The translations under genes were made by a program, and so were the position numbers. Below are positions 16,801 through 41,017 of a stretch of DNA of 64,000 nucleotides, piece by piece. Origin of the DNA: Streptomyces sp. NBC_01485 (GTDB lineage Bacteria; Actinomycetota; Actinomycetes; Streptomycetales; Streptomycetaceae); NCBI RefSeq assembly GCF_036227125.1, contig NZ_CP109435.1, forward strand, positions 4,278,001 through 4,342,000, given 5' to 3'. The notes beneath the pieces were generated by a model that had not been told where the DNA came from, searched no databases, and was given only the letters and a program-made list of their open reading frames with translations. How positions within the stretch are numbered: position 1 is the first letter of the stretch; the number at the start of each line of letters is the position of its first letter.

Positions 16801-19800
16801 CGCGCGGGTCGTCCAGGGCGAGGGTCTCGACACCGGCCGCGGGCAGTTCCTCGGCGTCGGCGACGGTGGTGACGACCAGGACCGGGGCGGCGTCGGCCAG
16901 CATGAACCGGATCCGCTCGACCGGGTACTTCAGGTCGATCGGAAGGTAGGCGGCTCCCGCCTTCAGTACGGCGAGCCGGGCCACGATCAGGTCGGCCGAC
17001 CGAGGCAGGGCCACCGCCACACACCGTTCCGGCCCCACGCCCCGGCCCGCCAGCAGCCGGGCCAGCCGGTTCGCACGGGCGTTGAGCTCGGCGTAGGTGA
17101 GTTCGGTGTCGCCGTAGACCAGGGCGGTGGCGTCCGGGGTACGGGCGACCCGGGCCTCGAACAGTTCCGGAACCGTGGCGTCGGGCTGCTCCCAGGCCGG
17201 TCCCGCCGACCAGTCGGCCAGCTCGGCGCGCTCGCGGGCGGTGAGGATCTCGGCCTGGCTGATGGTCTGGTCGGGGTCCGCCACCGCCGCGGCCAGCGTC
17301 CGCGTGAACCGGTCGGCGATCGCCCGCACCGTGCTCTCGTCGAACAGGTCGGTGGTGTAGTGCAGGATGCAGTGCACTCCGTCGGGACTGCCGTCGCCGG
17401 TGTGCCGCTCCGTCATGCTGACGGACAGATCGAACTTGGCCGCGCCGACGCCCGCCATACGGGAGTTGGTGCTCAGCCCCGGCAGATCGAGCCGCGCCTC
17501 GCCCGCGTTCTCGACGGCGAGCATGGTCTGGAAGAGGGGGTGCCGGGCGAGGGAGCGCTGCGGGTTGAGGAGTTCCACCAGCCGCTCGAACGGCACGTCT
17601 TGATGGGCGTAGGCGGCCAGGTCGGTTTCGCGGACCCGGCCGAGGAGTTCGCGGAAGGTGGGGTCGCCGGAGGTGTCGGTGCGCAGCACCAGCGTGTTGA
17701 CGAAGAACCCGACGAGGTCGTCGAGGGCTTCGTCGGTACGGCCCGCGATCGGCGTCCCGAGCGGGATGTCGGTGCCTGCGCCGAGCCGGGTCAGCAGCGT
17801 GGCCAGCGCGGTCTGGGCGACCATGAAGACGGTCGCCCCGTTGTCGCGGGCGAGGCGGGTGATGGCGGCGTGCAGCGCGCCGTCGATCTCCAGGTCCACG
17901 GCAGCGCCGTTGTTGGTGGCGGTGGCCGGGCGGGGCCGGTCGGTGGGCAGTTGGAGTTCCTCGGGCAGACCGGCCAACGACTCGCGCCAGAACCCGACTT
18001 GGCGCGCCAGCAGGCTCTCCTCGTTCTCCTCCGAGCCGAGCAGCTCGCGCTGCCAGAGGGTGTAGTCCGCGTACTGCACGGGCAGCGGCTGCCAGCCGGG
18101 CGTACGGCCACTTCGCCGCGCCGCGTACGCGGTGGAGAGGTCGCGGGCCAGCGGTGCCATGGAGGTGCCGTCACCCGCGATGTGGTGGACCACGAGCAGC
18201 AGCACATGGTCGGTGGGCGACAGCGCGAACAGCGTTGCCCGCAGCGGGAGATCCACCGCCAGGTCGAACCCGGTGCCCGTCACGGCGGCGACAGCCCGGT
18301 CCAACTCCGCCTCGACCGTGTCGACGACAGCCAGTTCCGGCCCGACGGCCCCGGCAGACCCAGCGGACCCGGCGGACCCGATCGTGACGACGGCCTGGTA
18401 GGGCTCGCCCTCGTGATCGGGGAAGCGGGTGCGCAGGCTCTCGTGCCGCTCCACCACGTCCCGCAGCGCGGCGGCCATGGCATCCCGGTCCAGCTCACCC
18501 GTCAGCCGGACGGAGAAGGACATGTTGTAGCCCGACCCCGCCGCCTCCAACTGGTTGAGGAACCACAACCGACGCTGCGCGAACGACAACGGCACCCGCA
18601 CCGGCCGGGGCATGGGCTGCAACCCACTGCGCGCACCGGCCGTCCCCGCCAGGCGGCCCGACAGCGTTGCGATCGTCGGTGCCTCGAAGACTGCCTGTAG
18701 GGGCAGTTCGATGCCCAGCGCGGCCCGGATACGGCTGACCAGCCGTATCGCGAGAAGGGAGTGACCACCGAGCTCGAAGAGGTTGTCGTCGATGCCGACC
18801 TGGTCCACGCCGAGGACGTTGGCGTACAGCTCGCAGAGGATCTCCTCCTGCGCGTTACGGGGGCCACGCCCCTTGGCGGCGGCCGTGTCGTACTCCGGCA
18901 CCGGCAGAGCGGCACGGTCCAGCTTGCCGTTCGGGGTCAGCGGCAGCGCATCCAGGACGACGAACGCCGACGGCACCATGTACGCGGGGAGGGTCGCGGC
19001 CAGTGCGTCACGCAGGGCGGCCGTGTCCGGGGTGCCGGAAGCCGAGGCCGGTACGAGGTAGGCGACGAGGCGCTGATCGCCGGGGGTGTCCTCACGGGCC
19101 ACCACCACGGCCTGACCAACAGCCCCGTGCCGGATGAGCGCGGCCTCGATCTCACCGGGCTCGATCCGATGCCCACGCAGCTTCACCTGATGATCGGCAC
19201 GACTCAGATACTCAAGCTGACCGTCGGCACGCCAGCGCACCACATCCCCGGTGCGATACATCCGCTCTCCGGGCGCACCGTACGGATCGGCAGTGAAGCG
19301 TTCCGCCGTCAGTCCCGGACGCCGGTGATATCCGTACGCCAGCCCCTCACCGGCGATATACAACTCGCCCGCCACACCCGGCGGAACGAGACGGAGACGG
19401 TCGTCGAGGACATGGACCCGGGTGTTGGCGATCGGCGACCCGATCGACACCTCACCCCCGGCACCCACCTTCGCCGCCGTGGACCAGATGGTGGTCTCCG
19501 TCGGCCCGTAGAGATTGGTGACGTCGGCCGCCAACTCCCCCAGCTGCAACGCGAGATCCTTAGGCAGCGCCTCACCACCCACAAGCACCCGCAACCCCCG
19601 CACCGCCTCCGGCGCCTGGTCCACGACCGCCCGCCACAGACTCGGCGTCCCCTGCACCACCGACGCCTTGTGCTCCGCCACCAGCCCAGCCAGAGCGTGC
19701 GGATCACGAACCTCGTCCCGACCCGCGATCACCACCGCAGCCCCCTGCACCAACGGCAGGAACAACTCAAGGCCCGCGATATCGAAAGCCACCGTCGTCA

Positions 19801-21720
19801 CCGCAACAAGCCGCTCCCCCACCCCCATCGGGAACCGCTCAACCATCGACGACAGGAAATTCACCAACGCCGACTGACCGACCACCACACCCTTCGGCCG
19901 ACCCGTCGAACCGGACGTATAGATCACATACGCCGCAGACCCCAGCACCGAAGACAGGCCGCCTTCGAAGCCCTCCACTCCACCACCGAGCGCAGGCAGC
20001 ACATCCGGCGTCAGCACCAGCACCGCGCCCGCATCCTCACGGATATGCGCGATCCGCTCCGCCGGATACTCCGGATCCACCGGCACATACGCAGCCCCGA
20101 CGCGCTGTACCGCGAGCAACGCCACCACCAACTCCACCGACCGAGGCAACGCCACCACCACACGCCCACCCGGCCCAACACCCCGCTCGACCAGCCACCG
20201 CGCCAAGCCATCCACCCGCGCAGCCAGCTCCGCGTAGGACAACTCGACGTCCCCGGCAACCACAGCCACCGCACCCGGAGAACTCACCACCCGCGCCGCG
20301 AACAACTCCGGCAACGACCCACCCGGCAACCCCCGAACCGGACCAGCCGACCAGACACCCAACCGCTCCAACTCACCGGAAGTGAGAATCTCGGCCTGGC
20401 CGACGCGCTGGTCCGGGTTCTTCACCGCTGCTGTCAGCACGCGGACGAACCGGTCCGCCAGTACCCGCACCGTGCGCTCGTCGAACAGGTCGGTGGCGTA
20501 CTGGACGGCACCGCCGATGCCGTCCGGGGCTCCGTCGGCGGTGTGCCGTTCGGCGAGGTCGAACCACAGGTCCAGCTTGACGGCATGGGTTCCGACAGTC
20601 TCCAACTCACCGTTCAGACCGGCCAGTTCGAGACGCGGCTCGGCGTTGTTCTGCACCGCCAGCATGACCTGGAAGAGCGGATGCCGGGCCAACGACCGCT
20701 CCGGGTTCAGCACCTCCACCAGCCGCTCGAACGGCACGTCCTGATGCGCGTACGCGGTGAGGCTCGTCTCGCGGACCCGGCCGAGCAGCTCACGGAAGGT
20801 GGGATCGCCGGACGTGTCGGTGCGCAGCACGAGGTTGTTGACGAAGAACCCGATCAGGTCGTCCAACGCCTCGTCGGTGCGGCCCGCGATCGGCGTGCCC
20901 AACGGAACGTCCGTACCGGCCCCGAGCCGGGTCAGCAGCGTCGCCAGCGCCGCCTGCGCGACCATGAAGACCGTGGCACCGTTCTCACGGGCTAGGCGGG
21001 CCATCCCGGCGTGGACGTCACCCGCGATCTCCAGCTCGACGGCGGCGCCCACGTTGCTGGCAACTGCCGCACGTGGCCGGTCTGTTGGGAGCTGGAGTTC
21101 CTCCGGCAGGCCGGCCAGCGTCTCACGCCAGTACCCGACCTGCCGGTTCAGCAGGCTGTCCTCGTCGTCCTCCGAGCCGAGCAACTCCCGCTGCCACAAC
21201 GTGTAATCCACGTACTGGACCGGCAACTCGCCCCAGCCGGGCGCGCCGCCTCCCGCCAACCGCGCCGCGTACGCCTCCGACAGGTCGCGGGCCAGCGGCA
21301 CCATCGACCAGCCGTCGGCCGCGATGTGGTGCACGACCAGAAGCAGGGCGTGCTCGTCGGGGCCGAGCACGAACAGGCGGGCGCGCAGCGGGAGTTCGTC
21401 GGCCAGGGCGAAGCCCTCGTCGGCGGCCTCGCCTACACGGGCGTCGAGATCGGTCGCGGTCACTTCCTCGACAGTGAGCGCCGGATAGGCGGCCCGGTCG
21501 GACACGATGCGCTGGTACGGCTGACCGTCGCGGTCGGGGAAGCGGGTGCGCAGGCTCTCGTGCCGCTCCACCACGTCCCGCAGCGCCTCGGCGAGAGCGT
21601 CGCGGTCCAGTCGCCCGCTGAGCCGGACGAACAGCGGCATGTTGTAGGAGGCCCCGCCGGCCCCGCCGCCCTCGAACTGGTTGAGGAACCACAGCCGTTG
21701 CTGGGCGAACGACAGAGGTA

Positions 21721-21724
<4 letters not shown>
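13856..21724 (-). CDS. NRPS, modules 5-6: C-A(Gly)-T-C-A-T-E
   Basis: This 2,622-residue protein starts directly in a condensation domain (PLSFAQQRLWFLNQFE; HHIAADG about residue 130). A5 (about 465-945) and T5 (GGHSL, about 985) follow. Next are C6 (HHIAGDG, about 1180), A6 (1515-2020), T6 of the pre-epimerase type (GGDSI, about 2066) and an epimerisation domain (HHLAVDGVSWR about 2262, then GWFTSVYPVRL). The A5 pocket reads DILQLGLIWK, the glycine code. A6 reads DSLLGGAVCK, which I cannot assign; Gly299, Gly301 and Cys331 are shared with the dihydroxyphenylglycine code as I recall it. The epimerase should deliver the D-isomer to the D-accepting C7. The start is GTG 21724, overlapping the preceding stop, with AAGGAG five bases upstream. 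Catalytic motifs are intact. Confidence 0.95.
13857..13874 (-). promoter_or_regulatory. Ribosome-binding site deciding the start of the last NRPS gene
   Basis: GGAGGAAG (13865-13872), then CGGAA, then GTG (13857-13859). The GTG overlaps the upstream TGA stop (13856-13858), giving translational coupling. The apparent ATG at 13872-13874 overlaps the Shine-Dalgarno sequence and is unlikely to be used. Confidence 0.8.
19140..20412 (-). repeat. A-domain cassette, copy in module 5
   Basis: This stretch is nearly base-for-base identical to 25540-26812 (offset about 6,400) and largely to 28640-29890. The identity continues leftwards through T5 and the start of C6 to about 18395 (24795 in the other copy), interrupted near 19010-19130. 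Many codons end in G or T, unlike the C-ending codons of flanking domains, which suggests transfer or gene conversion of the glycine-activating core. Confidence 0.8.
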
Positions 21725-36195
<14,471 letters not shown>

Positions 36196-36267
36196 CGACA
36201 CCCCTTTTGATCCTCTTGACACCTCGGAAGACTCCGCTTCCGACCATCCGGCCGTCACCCCGCCTCC

Positions 36268-36291
36268 CGCATCAGCGATCACCACCGTTAC
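36268..36291 (-). promoter_or_regulatory. 24-bp cluster motif, site 3 (upstream of NRPS operon)
   Basis: The minus strand reads CGTAAC-G-GTGGT followed by GATCGCTGATGCG. It ends 72 bp before GTG 36195. It shares the 475-bp divergent region 36196-36670 with site 4. Apart from these two sites and a possible small reading frame, I see nothing else in that region. Confidence 0.75.
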
Positions 36292-36383
36292 GGCGCGGCA
36301 CGGGTTTGACGGGACGGAAAGGCAGCCCCGGCCAGCCGCACGGGGGTCGGACACCGGCCGTAACGGGGTCCACCGGACCCGGC

Positions 36384-36407
36384 GTAACGGTGGTGAACGC
36401 CGATGCC
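36384..36407 (+). promoter_or_regulatory. 24-bp cluster motif, site 4 (upstream of monooxygenase-TE operon)
   Basis: The plus strand reads CGTAAC-G-GTGGT followed by GAACGCCGATGCC. It ends 263 bp before the monooxygenase ATG, or 96 bp before the small frame at 36504. A partial extra copy (CGTAACGGGGT at 36359) lies about 25 bp upstream of it. Confidence 0.75.
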
Positions 36408-36503
36408 GGACACCCGGCCCGGTACGGATCCTTGGGGGCGCGCGGAACGAACCCGCGCCACTGACGGACCAACGGACCAACGGACGAAGGGCGGAACCCC
36501 GGA

Positions 36504-36665
36504 ATGACCCCTCGCATCACTCGCGTTCCCGGCACCGAGGAGAACCGGGCCGGTGTACGCCCCGGGACCCCGCTCACCGCGACGCTCGCCACGACGCCCG
36601 CCTCGGGACTCACCGCGACGCCCACCGTGACACTCGGCACGACGCCCACCGCGAACGGGGGCTGA
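36504..36665 (+). CDS. Possible 53-residue leader or small protein
   Basis: ATG 36504 opens a 53-codon frame ending at TGA 36663-36665, five bases before the monooxygenase start. The sequence is Thr/Pro/Ala-rich with internal repeats (LTATL, LTATPT, TTPA, TTPT). No family is recognised and there is no strong ribosome-binding site. The case for it is positional: it would bring motif site 4 to a distance similar to the other sites, and its stop would couple translation to the next gene. It may equally be noncoding leader sequence. Confidence 0.25.
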   Translation: MTPRITRVPGTEENRAGVRPGTPLTATLATTPASGLTATPTVTLGTTPTANGG

Positions 36666-36670
36666 CCGGG

Positions 36671-37723
36671 ATGGAGTTCAGCCTCTTCTACTTCGCCGAC
36701 GACTGCAGCGCGGACGGCAACCGGTACCAACTCCTGCTCGACGGTGCCCGGTTCGCCGACACCCACGGCTTCAGCGCGGTCTGGACGCCCGAGCGGCACT
36801 TCCACACCTTCGGCGGCCTGTACCCCAACCCGGCGCTGACCGGCGCGGCGTTGGCCACCGTCACCGAGCGCGTCGCGATCCGCGCCGGCAGCGTCGTGGC
36901 ACCGCTGCACCACCCCGTCCGCATCGCCGAGGACTGGTCGGTCGTGGACAACCTGTCCAACGGCCGCGCGGGCGTGGCCTTCGCGTCCGGCTGGCACGCC
37001 AACGACTTCGTCCTCAACCCGGACGGCTACGCGACGCGCCGCGAGTCGCTGGCCGACACCGTCGACCAGGTCCGCCGGCTGTGGCAGGGCGAGAGCGTCC
37101 CCTACCCCAACGGCGCGGGCGAAGAGGTCGAGGTACGGATCTTCCCCGCGCCCGTCCAGCCGCAGTTGCCGATGTGGATCACCAGCGGCGGCAGCCCGGA
37201 GACGTTCCGCACCGCCGGCCGGCTCGGCGCCGGAGTGCTCACCCACCTCCTCGGGCAGGGCATCGACGTACTCGCCGAACGGATCGCCGCCTACCGCGCC
37301 GAGCTGGCCGAACACCACGGCGACGACAACCGGGGCCAGGTGACGCTGATGCTGCACACCTTCCTCGGCGAGGACCGCGACACGGTCAAGGAGATCGTCC
37401 GCGGCCCTTTCACCGAGTACCTCCGCAGTTCGGCCGACCTGTTCTCGGCCATCCGCGGCGGCGGCGCGGCGGGCCTGTCGCCGGACGAGATGCCCACCGA
37501 GGAAGAGATCCAGTGGCTGCTGAACCACGCGTTCGAGCGCTACTTCACCGAGGGCAGCCTGCTCGGCACCGTCCCGGACAACCTGCGCATGCTGGAACGC
37601 CTCGACGCGATCGGCGTCGATGAAGTCGCCTGCCTGATCGACTTCGGGGTGGACGCCAAACTCGTCATGGACAGCCTCGTCCACCTCGACGAGCTGCGCG
37701 GCCGCTGGACGGAGCGACCCTGA
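36671..37723 (+). CDS. LLM-class (luciferase-like) flavin-dependent monooxygenase, NRPS-associated type
   Basis: This 350-residue TIM-barrel protein begins MEFSLFYFADD and contains AVWTPERHFHTFGG, PLHHPVRIAEDWSVVDNLS and GRAGVAFASGWHANDFVLNP. These are typical of the natural-product luciferase-like monooxygenases (MupA/Atu3671-like) found in or beside NRPS/PKS genes. They use reduced FMN and O2, usually to oxidise a carrier-bound or released intermediate. Reduced flavin probably comes from the reductase at 4388-4873. The start is chosen from the family N-terminus. TGA overlaps the ATG of the thioesterase (TGATG), so the two are co-translated. Motif site 4 lies upstream. The substrate cannot be told from sequence. 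Confidence 0.93.
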   Translation: MEFSLFYFADDCSADGNRYQLLLDGARFADTHGFSAVWTPERHFHTFGGLYPNPALTGAALATVTERVAIRAGSVVAPLHHPVRIAEDWSVVDNLSNGRAGVAFASGWHANDFVLNPDGYATRRESLADTVDQVRRLWQGESVPYPNGAGEEVEVRIFPAPVQPQLPMWITSGGSPETFRTAGRLGAGVLTHLLGQGIDVLAERIAAYRAELAEHHGDDNRGQVTLMLHTFLGEDRDTVKEIVRGPFTEYLRSSADLFSAIRGGGAAGLSPDEMPTEEEIQWLLNHAFERYFTEGSLLGTVPDNLRMLERLDAIGVDEVACLIDFGVDAKLVMDSLVHLDELRGRWTERP

Positions 37724-38535
37724 TGCGGGCGGCGGGCACCACGCCCGCCACCTGGGTCCGGCCCCTGACGAGAACACCGACGAAGCCGATGATGACGCCG
37801 ACGCAGCCTACGCAGCCGACGAACAGGCCTCGGCTGCGCCTGTTCTGCTTCCCGTACGCAGGCGGCGGCACCTGGGCCTACCGGGGCTGGGCGGACCACC
37901 TCCCCGACGGGGTCGAGCTCCACGCGATCGCCCTCCCCGGCCGGGAGGCCCGGATGGCCGAGCGGCCCGTCGCCGACCTGCCGACGCTGCTGGCGGAGCT
38001 GGTCCCGGCGCTACGGCCCCGACTCGACGTCCCCTTCGCCTTCTTCGGCCACAGCATGGGTGCCGTCCTCGCCTGGGAGACCGCCCGCGCCGTACAGGCG
38101 GACTGCGGCCGGTCACCGGAACACGTCTTCGTCTCCGGCTCACCGCCACCGTCACTGGTGAGCACCGGCGTCCAGGACCTGCCCACCCTGCCGGACGACG
38201 AACTGGTCAGGCGCATCGCCCAGTTGAACGGCTCACCGGGCGAAGTCCTGGCGAACGCCGAACTGATGGAGCTGCTACTGCCCACCTTCAGAGCCGACTT
38301 CACCCTCCTGGCGAACTACGTCCCCGGAGCCGTGGACCCGCCGCCCGCCTGCCCGGTGACGGTCTTCGGCGGCGACCACGACCCCCGCGCCGAGCCGAAC
38401 TCCCTGGGTGGCTGGGCCGAGTTCACCAGGGACACACCCGAGGTGTGCGTCCTGCCCGGCGACCACTTCTTCCTCCACTCGGCACGCGACCAGCTACTGG
38501 CCCGGGTGTCCGCGCACCTCTCCGCACGACTGTGA
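37723..38535 (+). CDS. Type II thioesterase
   Basis: This 270-residue alpha/beta hydrolase has LFCFPYAGGGTWAYRGW, ALPGREARMAE, the nucleophile elbow GHSMG, VFGGDHDPRAEP with the acidic residue, and the catalytic histidine in LPGDHFFLH. Such enzymes clear mis-acylated carrier-protein arms of NRPS and PKS systems in the cytosol. The start ATG shares one base with the stop of the monooxygenase. The first 35 or so residues are Thr/Pro-rich and not part of the fold, so a later start is possible. Transcription ends at the hairpin 38552-38593. Confidence 0.93.
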   Translation: MRAAGTTPATWVRPLTRTPTKPMMTPTQPTQPTNRPRLRLFCFPYAGGGTWAYRGWADHLPDGVELHAIALPGREARMAERPVADLPTLLAELVPALRPRLDVPFAFFGHSMGAVLAWETARAVQADCGRSPEHVFVSGSPPPSLVSTGVQDLPTLPDDELVRRIAQLNGSPGEVLANAELMELLLPTFRADFTLLANYVPGAVDPPPACPVTVFGGDHDPRAEPNSLGGWAEFTRDTPEVCVLPGDHFFLHSARDQLLARVSAHLSARL

Positions 38536-38551
38536 CCCCCAGGACCGACTG

Positions 38552-38593
38552 AAGACCGGGCCGACCGTCACCCGACGGCCGGCCCGGTCTTTT
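38552..38593. terminator. Bidirectional hairpin terminator
   Basis: An 18-bp stem with one mismatch (left arm 38552-38569, right arm 38574-38591) around ACCC, starting AAGACCGGGCC and followed by T residues. It separates the convergent thioesterase and E2 genes. Confidence 0.85.
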
Positions 38594-38618
38594 CTCTACT
38601 CTCGACTCTCTACTGTGC

Positions 38619-39953
38619 TCACAACAGCCGGAGCAGCCCGAGCGGTTCCTCCATCAGGTCGGCGACCTTACGCAGGAACCCGGCCGCCGACCCGCCGTCA
38701 CAGACCCGGTGATCGAAGGTCAGTGACAACTGACACACCTGACGCACCTCCAGCCGCCCGTCGACCACCCACCCCCGGGGCAGGATCCGCCCCACGCCGA
38801 GCATCGCGGCCTCGGGATGGTTGAGGATCGGCGTCGAGCCGTCCACCCCGAACACCCCGTAGTTGTTGAGGGTGAAGGTGCCCCCGGACAACTCGGCCGG
38901 CCGCACCGTGCCGTCACGGGCCACACCCGTCAACCGCGTGATCTCCGCCGAGAGTTCGGGCAGGGTCATGGACTGCGCGTCCTTGACGACGGGAACCATC
39001 AGCCCCCGTTCGGTCTGCGCGGCCAGCCCGAGATGGACAGCCGGGAACCGGACGATCTCCTGCCGTTCCGTGTCCACCGTGGAGTTGAGCTCCGGGAACT
39101 CCCGCAACGCCGCGACACAGATCCGCGCCAGCAGAGCGGACAGCACGACACGCGGACCACCCGACGCGGCCAGCCGCTCCCTGACCTCCAGCAACCGGGT
39201 CGCGTCCACGTCCACCCACACGGTGGCGGCCGGAATCTCCCGGTGACTACGGGACAGCTTCTCCGCGACGGCCTTACGAACACCACGCAACGGCACCCGC
39301 ACGACCTCGGGCGCGTCGACCGGAGCCACCGGAACCGGCAGCACCGCTTCCGGGACCGTTTCCGGCACCGCCTCCGGGACACGTTCCAGGCCGATGCCGA
39401 CACCGGCACCCACACCGCCGACGCCGACGCCGACGACGTCAGCACGCAGAATCAGACCCTCCGGCCCACTCCCCCGCACCGCCCTCAGATCGACCCCGCT
39501 CTCCCGGGCAAGCCGCCGAACCAACGGCGAAAGCACCCGCACCGGCCCACCGCGCCCCCCGACCGACGGCTCCGGCAGCAGACGCCGCCGCCGACCGGCA
39601 ACGGCATACGTGCCATAGCCGACGAGTACATTTCCCGACGCGACGGAGTCAGCGTCGGAGCCGAAGTCGGAGTCAGAGTCGGCACCCCCACCCCCACCCT
39701 CCGCGACGGACACCAACGGCGAGCCGACGTCCAGACTCTCGCCCGGCCCGCCCCACAACCGCGTGACGACCCCGCCGTACGGACAGGGCACCTCGACGAC
39801 CGCCTTGGCCGTCTCCACCTCCACCACCGCCTGATCCACCGCCACCAGGTCGCCGACCTCGACGAGCCACCGCACGATCTCCGCCTCGGCGAGACCCTCC
39901 CCCAGATCGGGAAGGGTGAACTCGCGTACGGAACCGGAACCGGAACCAGTCAT
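38619..39953 (-). CDS. 2-oxoacid dehydrogenase complex, E2 acyltransferase
   Basis: This 444-residue dihydrolipoyl acyltransferase has a lipoyl domain (residues about 8-85, lipoyl-lysine motif ETAKA), a flexible Gly/Asp/Ser linker, and a peripheral subunit-binding domain (VRVLSPLVRRLARESGVDL). A second Val/Pro-rich linker leads to the catalytic core ending in the active-site motif DHRVCDGG. It moves the acyl group made by E1 to CoA. The start ATG 39953 overlaps the E1beta stop (ATGA); a reading from 39986 would intrude further into E1beta. It is the last gene of a four-gene operon headed by a DpgC-like dioxygenase, with no E3 gene nearby, so E3 must come from elsewhere. Confidence 0.93.
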   Translation of the reverse strand: MTGSGSGSVREFTLPDLGEGLAEAEIVRWLVEVGDLVAVDQAVVEVETAKAVVEVPCPYGGVVTRLWGGPGESLDVGSPLVSVAEGGGGGADSDSDFGSDADSVASGNVLVGYGTYAVAGRRRRLLPEPSVGGRGGPVRVLSPLVRRLARESGVDLRAVRGSGPEGLILRADVVGVGVGGVGAGVGIGLERVPEAVPETVPEAVLPVPVAPVDAPEVVRVPLRGVRKAVAEKLSRSHREIPAATVWVDVDATRLLEVRERLAASGGPRVVLSALLARICVAALREFPELNSTVDTERQEIVRFPAVHLGLAAQTERGLMVPVVKDAQSMTLPELSAEITRLTGVARDGTVRPAELSGGTFTLNNYGVFGVDGSTPILNHPEAAMLGVGRILPRGWVVDGRLEVRQVCQLSLTFDHRVCDGGSAAGFLRKVADLMEEPLGLLRLL

Positions 39954-41017
39954 CGCGAGCCCTCCGACTGCCACGTGGACTCCCACTGAAGCCGGGCCAC
40001 CGCGTCGAGAATGCGGTCGACACCGGGAAGATGGTGCCGCTCCAGCGCCGGCGGCGGATACGGGATGTCGAACCCGGTGACCCGCAGCACCGGAGCCTCC
40101 AGATAGTGGAAGCAGCGTTCCGTCACCCGGGCGGCGATCTCCGCGCCGAACCCGGCGAACCCGCTCGCCTCATGGACGACGACCGCCCGCCCCGTACGCC
40201 GCACCGACGCGCAGACCGTCTCGTCGTCGAAGGGCACGAGGCTGCGCAGATCCACGACCTCCAACTGCCACCCCTCGGCCCGAGCCGCCTCCGCCGCCTC
40301 CAGGCACACCGGCAGGGACGACCCGTAGGTGATGAGCGTCGCGGACGACCCCGTACGGCGTACGGCGGCCGTGCCCGGCTCGGGCAGACACGCCGTGCGG
40401 TCGAGTTCGCCCTTGGACCAGTAGAGCCGCTTCGGCTCGAGGAAGACCACGGGGTCGTCGGAGGCGATCGCGGCCCGCAGCAGCCCGTAGGCGTCGCCGA
40501 CCGTCCCCGGCGCGACGACATGCAGGCCGGGCGTGTGCACGTAGTACGCCTCGGAGGCGTCGCTGTGATGCTCGACGCCGCCGATGCCACCCCCGTAGGG
40601 GATCCGGATCGTCAGCGGCATCGGCAACGCGCCGCGCGTGCGGTTGCGCATCTTGGCGACATGGCTGACGAGTTGCTCGAAGGCGGGATAGGCGAAGGCG
40701 TCGAACTGCATCTCCACGACGGGCCGCAGCCCGTACATCGCCATGCCCACGGCCGTCCCGAGGATGCCGGACTCGGCGATCGGAGTGTCCGCGACCCGCT
40801 CGTCGCCGAACCGGGCGGCGAGACCGTCGGTGACCCGGAACACACCGCCCAGCGCGCCGATGTCCTCCCCCATCAGATGCACCCGGTCGTCCTCGGCCAA
40901 AGCATCGTGCAGAGCCTGGTTGAGAGCCCGCGCCATGGTGACGGTCTCGGTGCGCGCAACGGCCGACGCCGGCCGATAGTCGGCGGCAGCGGTAGCAGCA
41001 GTGGTGGTTGTGCTCAT
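39950..41017 (-). CDS. 2-oxoacid dehydrogenase E1 component, beta subunit
   Basis: This 355-residue protein has the E1beta hallmarks MARALNQALHDAL, LMGEDIGALGGVFRVT, EMQFDAFAYPAFEQLVSHVAKMR, IRIPYGGGIGG and EHHSDASEAYYVHTPGL. It forms a heterotetramer with E1alpha and builds the thiamine diphosphate site that decarboxylates a 2-oxoacid. The N-terminus is Thr/Ala-rich. It overlaps both neighbours by ATGA (E1alpha stop and E2 start), which indicates tight coupling. Branched-chain 2-oxoacids are the usual substrate of such sets, but in this context an aryl-pyruvate is a reasonable alternative, as with the E1-like PglB/PglC of pristinamycin phenylglycine synthesis. Confidence 0.93.
   Translation of the reverse strand: MSTTTTAATAAADYRPASAVARTETVTMARALNQALHDALAEDDRVHLMGEDIGALGGVFRVTDGLAARFGDERVADTPIAESGILGTAVGMAMYGLRPVVEMQFDAFAYPAFEQLVSHVAKMRNRTRGALPMPLTIRIPYGGGIGGVEHHSDASEAYYVHTPGLHVVAPGTVGDAYGLLRAAIASDDPVVFLEPKRLYWSKGELDRTACLPEPGTAAVRRTGSSATLITYGSSLPVCLEAAEAARAEGWQLEVVDLRSLVPFDDETVCASVRRTGRAVVVHEASGFAGFGAEIAARVTERCFHYLEAPVLRVTGFDIPYPPPALERHHLPGVDRILDAVARLQWESTWQSEGSR

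Noticed and set aside
36268..36291. Recurrent peptide VTVVIADA in frames at gene borders
   Set aside because: It is the accidental translation of the 24-bp DNA element, not a protein motif. Three of the five copies are intergenic and site 2 overlaps only an NRPS stop codon.
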